A stretch of 11,396 bases of DNA, from NCBI GenBank assembly GCA_029865675.1, contig JARXAU010000120.1, positions 1 to 11,396 of the forward strand, written 5' to 3'. Shown piece by piece: positions 6,053 through 11,396 of this stretch (positions within the stretch are counted from its first letter, which is position 1; each line of letters begins with the position of its first letter). Below the pieces are notes generated by a model. That model ran no database searches. It was not told the origin of the DNA and saw nothing but the letters and a program-made list of their open reading frames with translations. The translations under genes were made by a program, and so were the position numbers. The stretch is from Rhodoferax sp. (GTDB lineage Bacteria; Pseudomonadota; Gammaproteobacteria; Burkholderiales; Burkholderiaceae_C).

Positions 6053-6274
6053 TTAGCGACCGAGCGGGTGCTCAGCGATGAATTGGCGCAGGGCGGCATT
6101 CACACGGGTTTGCCAGCCCTTGCCGGTGGCTTGAAACCTTGTTTCAGCGTAAAGCGTGCGCGTGTCCTCGCTAACCACGGCGGTCTCCCATTCAAAGTCC
6201 TACGCACAAGACAAAGACAAGCCGTGCTTTGTGAGCTTGCTTTGGTCTTTGCTGGGGTCGAATTCGTAGTGCGC
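6053..6274 (-). pseudogene. Decayed BrnT/BrnA toxin-antitoxin locus, internal deletion fusion
   Basis: Reading the minus strand from 6274 gives a BrnT-like N-terminus: AHYEFDPSKDQSKLTKHGLS, then LSCA, an amber stop at 6202-6200, and in the same frame DFEWETAVVSEDTR and LYAETRF. BrnT is a small RNase toxin, and its family starts typically read YEFDPxK, KHGxS and then EDTR. Directly after RF the sequence becomes QATGKGWQTRVNAALRQFIAEH and ends at TAA (6055-6053). That is the conserved C-terminus of the BrnA antitoxin, a DNA-binding repressor. The rest of the toxin and the antitoxin N-terminus are missing, so one deletion has joined the two genes in frame. There is no ATG at the expected start. 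The product cannot be functional toxin. The identification is from remembered family motifs and is quite firm for the BrnA tail. Confidence 0.75.
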
Positions 6275-6363
6275 TGAATTAGCGCGTATACAAAAAATCT
6301 GCGTCAAGAAGTTTTGAAAAAACCTCAGCTCACCGGCGGCGGGACCGCACCGTAATAGCCCAC

Positions 6364-6957
6364 TCAGCGCAAATGCTTGAACATCTTGGCCTGAAAACGC
6401 TCTGAAATACTCGCCCGCCGGGGGCCGGGCACCAGCGTGCCAAATTCACCGGCTTGCACAGTGCCGGGCCGGTCCACGGCCAAGTAAAAGCCGCAAAACC
6501 CGGTCTGCGCCATTTGCTTTGACGCCTGGTTAAAGCCCATGGAGGCGTTGAATTTGAAGCAAGGTTCGCGCGGCTGGGTCACGCGCAAAGTGCAATCGGC
6601 AAACTGCAGCACGTCGCCTACCCACACATCGGCTTCTAGCAGGCCTTGCAGGGTCAAGTTTTCGCCCAGGGCGCCGGGCAAGAGCGCGTCGTCAATACCG
6701 CCCAGCCCAGCGTCCACTCTGGCCTGGCGCCAATAGGCGTAGTGTTCGTGCGGGTAGGCGTAAACCGCTTTTTCCAGCCCGCCGTGCACCGACAAATCGG
6801 CCTGTTCGTCTACTTCCAGCCCCAGCGCGCCCACGCGCACCGGGCCGGCCACGGCGGTCTTGTGCATGGCCGATGGCACCAGGCGGTCGTTGATCATTAC
6901 CCGGCGCACCTTGGCGGCTTGCACGCCTATGAGCTGAAACTGCACCTTTTTTCCCAT
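6364..6957 (-). CDS. MOSC domain protein, YiiM-like
   Basis: A 197-residue protein of the MOSC family (molybdenum cofactor sulfurase C-terminal domain), closest in pattern to YiiM. YiiM helps detoxify N-hydroxylated compounds by binding the molybdenum cofactor. Conserved parts are KTAVAGPVRVGALGL (residues 33-47), QADLSVHGGLEKAVYAYPHE with HGG at 58-60, GENLTLQGL (98-106), DVWVGD (110-115), and QPREPC with the family cysteine C133. It is somewhat shorter than E. coli YiiM (about 224). The ATG at 6957 shares one base with the exonuclease stop (TGATG) and has no ribosome-binding site of its own, so it is expected to be translated by reinitiation after the exonuclease. A longer upstream reading would be inside the exonuclease gene. 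Confidence 0.88.
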   Translation of the reverse strand: MGKKVQFQLIGVQAAKVRRVMINDRLVPSAMHKTAVAGPVRVGALGLEVDEQADLSVHGGLEKAVYAYPHEHYAYWRQARVDAGLGGIDDALLPGALGENLTLQGLLEADVWVGDVLQFADCTLRVTQPREPCFKFNASMGFNQASKQMAQTGFCGFYLAVDRPGTVQAGEFGTLVPGPRRASISERFQAKMFKHLR

Positions 6958-8066
6958 CACAACGTGCGGGGCGCCAAGGCACCGCTGCGCGCGGCGTACT
7001 TGGTCAGGGCGTCCACTTTTTCTACCATCACGCTGGCGCTGCGCTGGCCGTAGACCCTGGCTTTGAGCCACATGCATTCCGCCTCCAGCGCTGCTTCGTC
7101 GCCCAGGCGGGTGTGCCAGACGCGCAACTCCGCGTTCCAGCGGTAGGCGCGGCCTTTGAGCAAGTCTTTGGCCTCAAAAGGCGCGCCAGTGGCTTGCAGC
7201 CGGAAAAACGGGGTTTGCGCAATGGCCAGCAAACGGGCCATGCCCGTCGCATCGGGCGTGGTGGGCAAGGGCGCGGCCAGCACCGCCAGCAATGCGTGGC
7301 AGTCCATCTCGGCGCGGTGGGCGTCATAAAACAGGCCCAGGCCCTGGGCCAGGGCTTCGAGCTTGCTGGAGCTGCGGCCCTGCGCCTTCCAGTCCAAATC
7401 CGCAAATGAGCAGGCCCAGGCGTAGTTGCGAAACAGGGGCAGGCGCGCTTCGCAAAACGGGCGGTCAAACCCGGCGTTGTGCGCAATCACCACGTCCACG
7501 CCCTCCATCAGCGCGGCAATGCGCGCCTCGTCCAGGCGCTTGCCCGCAACCTCCGCATCGGTAATGCCGGTAATCGCCAACGCCTCCTTGGGAATGGGCA
7601 TGCCGGGGTCTTCCAGCTCGTCAAACACCTGCACCGGGCCGACGGGCAGGCCGGTGGCGCGGTCCACGTCCACGCGCAGCAGGGCCAGTTCGATGATTTT
7701 GTCTTTGGCGTGGTCCAGGCCGGTGGTTTCGGTATCGAGCACCACCACGCGCACCACGTCCTGGCCTGGTGCGGCCGACCACAGCAAGCGAGGTCGCAAG
7801 CGGCGCAGCACGCGGTAGTCGGGGTGGGCCTCCAGGGCTTGGGCCTGGGCTTCTAGGTCTTGCGGCGCCGGGACAGCGGTGCCGGGGTTGGGGGGAGAGT
7901 TCAGCGCGGTAGCTGCTTGGACTAGAGCATGGACCGGAGTAAGGCCCCTTGCTTGGGGCGCTTGGGTCCGCGCGGTTTTTGCTGGCCGTCCGGCGCGCGC
8001 CTTGGGGGCCGCAGGCGGCTGGGGCAATTCGGGAAAAAGCTCGGCGTTGGGGGAGTCAGAGGTCAA
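6957..8066 (-). CDS. DnaQ-like DEDDh 3'-5' exonuclease with N- and C-terminal extensions
   Basis: A 369-residue protein with a central DnaQ/epsilon-type exonuclease domain (about residues 104-262), which removes nucleotides from 3' ends using two metal ions. The catalytic set is complete: D111 and E113 in LDTETTG, D201 in AHNAGFDRPF, and H250 and D255 in HRAEMDCHALL. The first 100 residues are Pro/Ala-rich and probably disordered. The last 100 form a separate segment with KDLLKGRAYRWNAELRVWH, a small motif seen at the ends of some exonuclease and helicase-like proteins. This is not the polymerase-bound epsilon subunit, which is about 240 residues. The only plausible start is TTG at 8066, with AGGT 7 nt upstream; the frame closes at 8078-8076 and no ATG precedes the domain. 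It leads the operon with the MOSC gene. Confidence 0.87.
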   Translation of the reverse strand: MTSDSPNAELFPELPQPPAAPKARAGRPAKTARTQAPQARGLTPVHALVQAATALNSPPNPGTAVPAPQDLEAQAQALEAHPDYRVLRRLRPRLLWSAAPGQDVVRVVVLDTETTGLDHAKDKIIELALLRVDVDRATGLPVGPVQVFDELEDPGMPIPKEALAITGITDAEVAGKRLDEARIAALMEGVDVVIAHNAGFDRPFCEARLPLFRNYAWACSFADLDWKAQGRSSSKLEALAQGLGLFYDAHRAEMDCHALLAVLAAPLPTTPDATGMARLLAIAQTPFFRLQATGAPFEAKDLLKGRAYRWNAELRVWHTRLGDEAALEAECMWLKARVYGQRSASVMVEKVDALTKYAARSGALAPRTL

Positions 8067-8266
8067 AACGGCTACCTAGCGAAGGGTCAAAAAGGGCAAA
8101 ACGGGGTAAAAAAGGAGTCACAAACGAGGGCGCAAACGGGGTCAAAAGCAGGGCGGAAAAAGGGCTGATCGGGCCGCTCAATAAGGCATGCACGCTGCCC
8201 TGAGAGCTGGGGATTATTGCCCCTATCATTGGCCCCGCTTCGTTTTTATAAAGACCTTTGCGCCCC
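8067..8266. promoter_or_regulatory. Divergent intergenic region with purine-rich GGTCAAAA-type repeats
   Basis: This 200-bp gap separates the leftward exonuclease gene from the rightward flavodoxin gene. From about 8079 to 8167 the plus strand is strongly purine-rich with very few T. It repeats units such as GGGTCAAAAAGGG (8084-8096), GGCAAAACGGGG, GGGGTAAAAAAGG and GGGGTCAAAAGC (8138-8149); a further copy, AGGTCAAAAC, is at 8060-8069. TATAAA at 8247-8252 could serve as a -10 box for either direction, being nearly palindromic (TTTATAAA), but no good -35 is in position. If used rightward, the flavodoxin mRNA would have a leader of only about 8 nt. Confidence 0.5.
8079..8094 (-). repeat. 16-bp element CTTTTTGACCCTTCGC, copy 2
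   Basis: Identical, on the minus strand, to plus-strand positions 1298-1313. It reads toward the exonuclease start codon, 12 nt away. It overlaps the purine-rich repeat tract, so part of the identity (the T-run and GACCC) may come from that tract. Confidence 0.6.
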
Positions 8267-8743
8267 ATGCAGCTTCACATTCTGGTCGGCACCGTCCACG
8301 GCAACGCCACCGAGGTGGCCCAAACCCTCGCGTTCGCCGCCGCCGATCTGGGTTTTGAGCCCCAAGTACTGCCCATGGACGGCCTGACGACAGCGGCGTT
8401 TGCGCAAGACGGATTATTCTTGCTGTGCTGCTCCACCACCGGCAATGGCGACGTGCCGGACAACGCGCAAGCCCTGTACCAAAGCCTGGACTTGCAGCCC
8501 CAGTACCTGGGCACAACGCGCTATGGCCTGGTCGCCCTGGGCGACAGCAGCTACGGCGACACCTTTTGTGGCGGCGCAAAGGCCTTTGACACGCGCCTGC
8601 AAGACCTGGGCGCCCAACGCATAGGCGCAATGTGCGAGATAGACGCCATGCTGGCCGACGACGCCCCCGCCCAAGCCCTGGCCTGGTGGGCGCAATGGAC
8701 GGCACAGATTCCTCAGCAGCAAGCCGCGCCGTCTGCGGCCTGA
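8267..8743 (+). CDS. Small single-domain flavodoxin (MioC-like)
   Basis: A 158-residue flavodoxin, an FMN-binding electron carrier in the cytoplasm. The FMN phosphate loop reads GTVHGNATEVA (residues 8-18), in place of the more usual GTxTGNAE. The two other FMN-binding loops are SSTTGNGDVPDN-like (CSTTGNGDVPDNA, 55-67) and ALGDSSYGDTFCGGAKAFD (90-108), as in MioC and the flavodoxin domain of sulfite or cytochrome P450 reductases. The C-terminus has a Trp-rich helix (LAWWAQWTAQI) and a short Gln/Ala tail. ATG at 8267 is taken as the start because the fold begins at once; a TTG three codons earlier is possible. There is no clear ribosome-binding site. The electron partner is not in the window. 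Confidence 0.85.
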   Translation: MQLHILVGTVHGNATEVAQTLAFAAADLGFEPQVLPMDGLTTAAFAQDGLFLLCCSTTGNGDVPDNAQALYQSLDLQPQYLGTTRYGLVALGDSSYGDTFCGGAKAFDTRLQDLGAQRIGAMCEIDAMLADDAPAQALAWWAQWTAQIPQQQAAPSAA

Positions 8744-8822
8744 CCACTTTTCACCATACCCATCGCAGAGCGCACTCCACGATGCGCACCGCCCTCCCCC
8801 AACCGTCCATTGCCAAACCACC

Positions 8823-9740
8823 ATGACCGCACCTAAACGCCCTGCCGCCAAACCCCTGCGCCCCCTCAAAGGCGTGCGCATCGTCAGCCTAGCGCTGAAT
8901 TTGCCCGGCCCGGCAGCGCTCATGCGCCTGCAGGCCATGGGCGCTAGCTGCGTCAAGCTGGAGCCGCCGGCCCCTGCGGCCGCGCCCGCAGGCAGCTCAG
9001 GCGACCCCATGGGCCAGTACAACCCCCAGGCCTACGCCACCTTGCACCAAGGCGTCAAAACCCATAGCGCGGACCTGAAAACCGCAGCAGGCCAAAAAGC
9101 GCTGCATCGCGCGCTGGCCAAAGCGGACGTGCTGATCACCTCGTTTCGCCCCTCGGCGCTGAAAAAATTGGGCATCGACTGGCCCACGCTGCGCCGCGCC
9201 TACCCCCCGCTGTGCATGGTAGAAATTGTGGGTGCCCCCCACGAGCGCGCTGAAGAACCCGGCCATGACCTGACCTATTTGGCCGAAGCTGGCTTGGTGC
9301 ACGGCCAGGACTTGCCGCCCACGCTATATGCCGACATGGGCGGCTCGCTGATGGCCAGTGAGGCGGTGTTGCAAGCGCGCCTGGCGCAGCTCAAAACCGG
9401 TAAAGGCGTGCGCCTGCAAGTGGCGCTGTCAGACGCCGCCCACTACCTGGCCCTGCCCCGCACCTGGGGCCTGACCACCCCCGGCGCAGCCGTAGGTGGC
9501 GGCCACGCGGGCTACCGCGTCTACCCCTGCAAAAACGGCCGCGTGGCCGTGGCGGCGCTGGAGCCGCACTTTGCCAAATCGCTGTGCCAGCAAGCCGGTG
9601 TGGAAGACGCCAGCGTTAAGTCCATGATGGCGCCCGCTACCCACGCCGCTGTGGCCGAATTCTTGGCCACCAAAACCCGCGCGCAGCTGGATGCGCTGGG
9701 GGCCAAGCACGATATTCCGTTGTTTACGCTGGAGCCTTAG
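8823..9740 (+). CDS. CaiB/BaiF family III CoA-transferase fold, alpha-methylacyl-CoA racemase-like
   Basis: A 305-residue protein of the family III CoA-transferases, which move CoA between acids or racemise 2-methylacyl-CoA. Family features are LKGVRIVSLALNLPGPAALM (residues 15-34), MGASCVKLEPP, ADLKTAAGQKAL, ADVLITSFRP (101-110) and LKKLGID. The active-site GHD (147-149) is followed by ADMGGS with D171 and by ALEPHF with E247. The set of histidine, two aspartates and glutamate matches what is known for the racemase branch, so racemase is favoured over transferase. It is shorter than usual (360-400 residues), with loss mostly in the loops and C-terminus. The start has no good ribosome-binding site but follows the flavodoxin gene by 79 bp on the same strand. 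Confidence 0.8.
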   Translation: MTAPKRPAAKPLRPLKGVRIVSLALNLPGPAALMRLQAMGASCVKLEPPAPAAAPAGSSGDPMGQYNPQAYATLHQGVKTHSADLKTAAGQKALHRALAKADVLITSFRPSALKKLGIDWPTLRRAYPPLCMVEIVGAPHERAEEPGHDLTYLAEAGLVHGQDLPPTLYADMGGSLMASEAVLQARLAQLKTGKGVRLQVALSDAAHYLALPRTWGLTTPGAAVGGGHAGYRVYPCKNGRVAVAALEPHFAKSLCQQAGVEDASVKSMMAPATHAAVAEFLATKTRAQLDALGAKHDIPLFTLEP

Positions 9741-9745
9741 GCCGC

Positions 9746-11396
<1,651 letters not shown>

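Noticed and set aside
6011..6277. 88-codon plus-strand frame
   Set aside because: It is the antisense of the brnT/brnA remnant, which explains the sequence better.
6290..6345. TTGACG / TATACG as a promoter for the brnT remnant
   Set aside because: On the minus strand the two hexamers are only 11 bp apart, too close for a sigma-70 promoter; the palindrome GTATAC alone is not enough to call an operator.
8209..8223. GGGG-ATTATTG-CCCC hairpin upstream of the flavodoxin gene
   Set aside because: Only four base pairs and no T-run; expected often by chance.

Overview
The window looks like a chromosomal piece of a GC-rich Gram-negative bacterium. Gene content, codon use and the protein sequences (YgiQ, AIM24, a Polaromonas/Rhodoferax-like style of ABC sugar locus) suggest Burkholderiales, probably Comamonadaceae. 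That placement is inference from pattern, not from a search. No tRNA, rRNA, CRISPR array, intact insertion sequence or prophage was seen.

Left third (1-4483): a sugar or polyol uptake and metabolism locus in two divergent arms. The leftward arm encodes a periplasmic binding protein and, after an intercistronic terminator-like hairpin, the start of a permease that runs off the window. The rightward arm is a tight, overlapping operon: a single-domain ABC ATPase, a FucU/RbsD-type sugar mutarotase, a ROK-family repressor and a fructose-6-phosphate-aldolase-like transaldolase. The 227-bp divergent region holds an inverted repeat that is a plausible ROK operator. The likely sequence of events is import of a sugar, conversion between its anomers, aldol cleavage of a phosphorylated product, and repression until the sugar is present. 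The substrate is not determined, and no sugar kinase lies in the window.

Middle (4484-6363): about 430 bp without a recognisable gene, an AIM24-family protein on the minus strand, about 300 bp more without a gene, and then a wrecked BrnT/BrnA toxin-antitoxin locus. In the last, the toxin N-terminus carries an in-frame amber stop and is fused by deletion to the antitoxin C-terminus.

Right part (6364-11396): a MOSC-domain protein translationally coupled to a DEDDh 3'-5' exonuclease (minus strand), a purine-rich intergenic region with GGTCAAAA-type repeats, then a small flavodoxin and a CaiB/BaiF-family racemase or CoA-transferase (plus strand). The last of these converges, with only 5 bp between stop codons, on a YgiQ-family radical SAM protein whose N-terminus lies beyond the right edge.

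No clearly new defence or mobile system is visible. The most informative observations are the decayed BrnTA fusion, the intercistronic hairpins below the binding-protein gene, the divergent sugar locus with its zinc-less ROK regulator, and a 16-bp element shared by two gene leaders in the same orientation.
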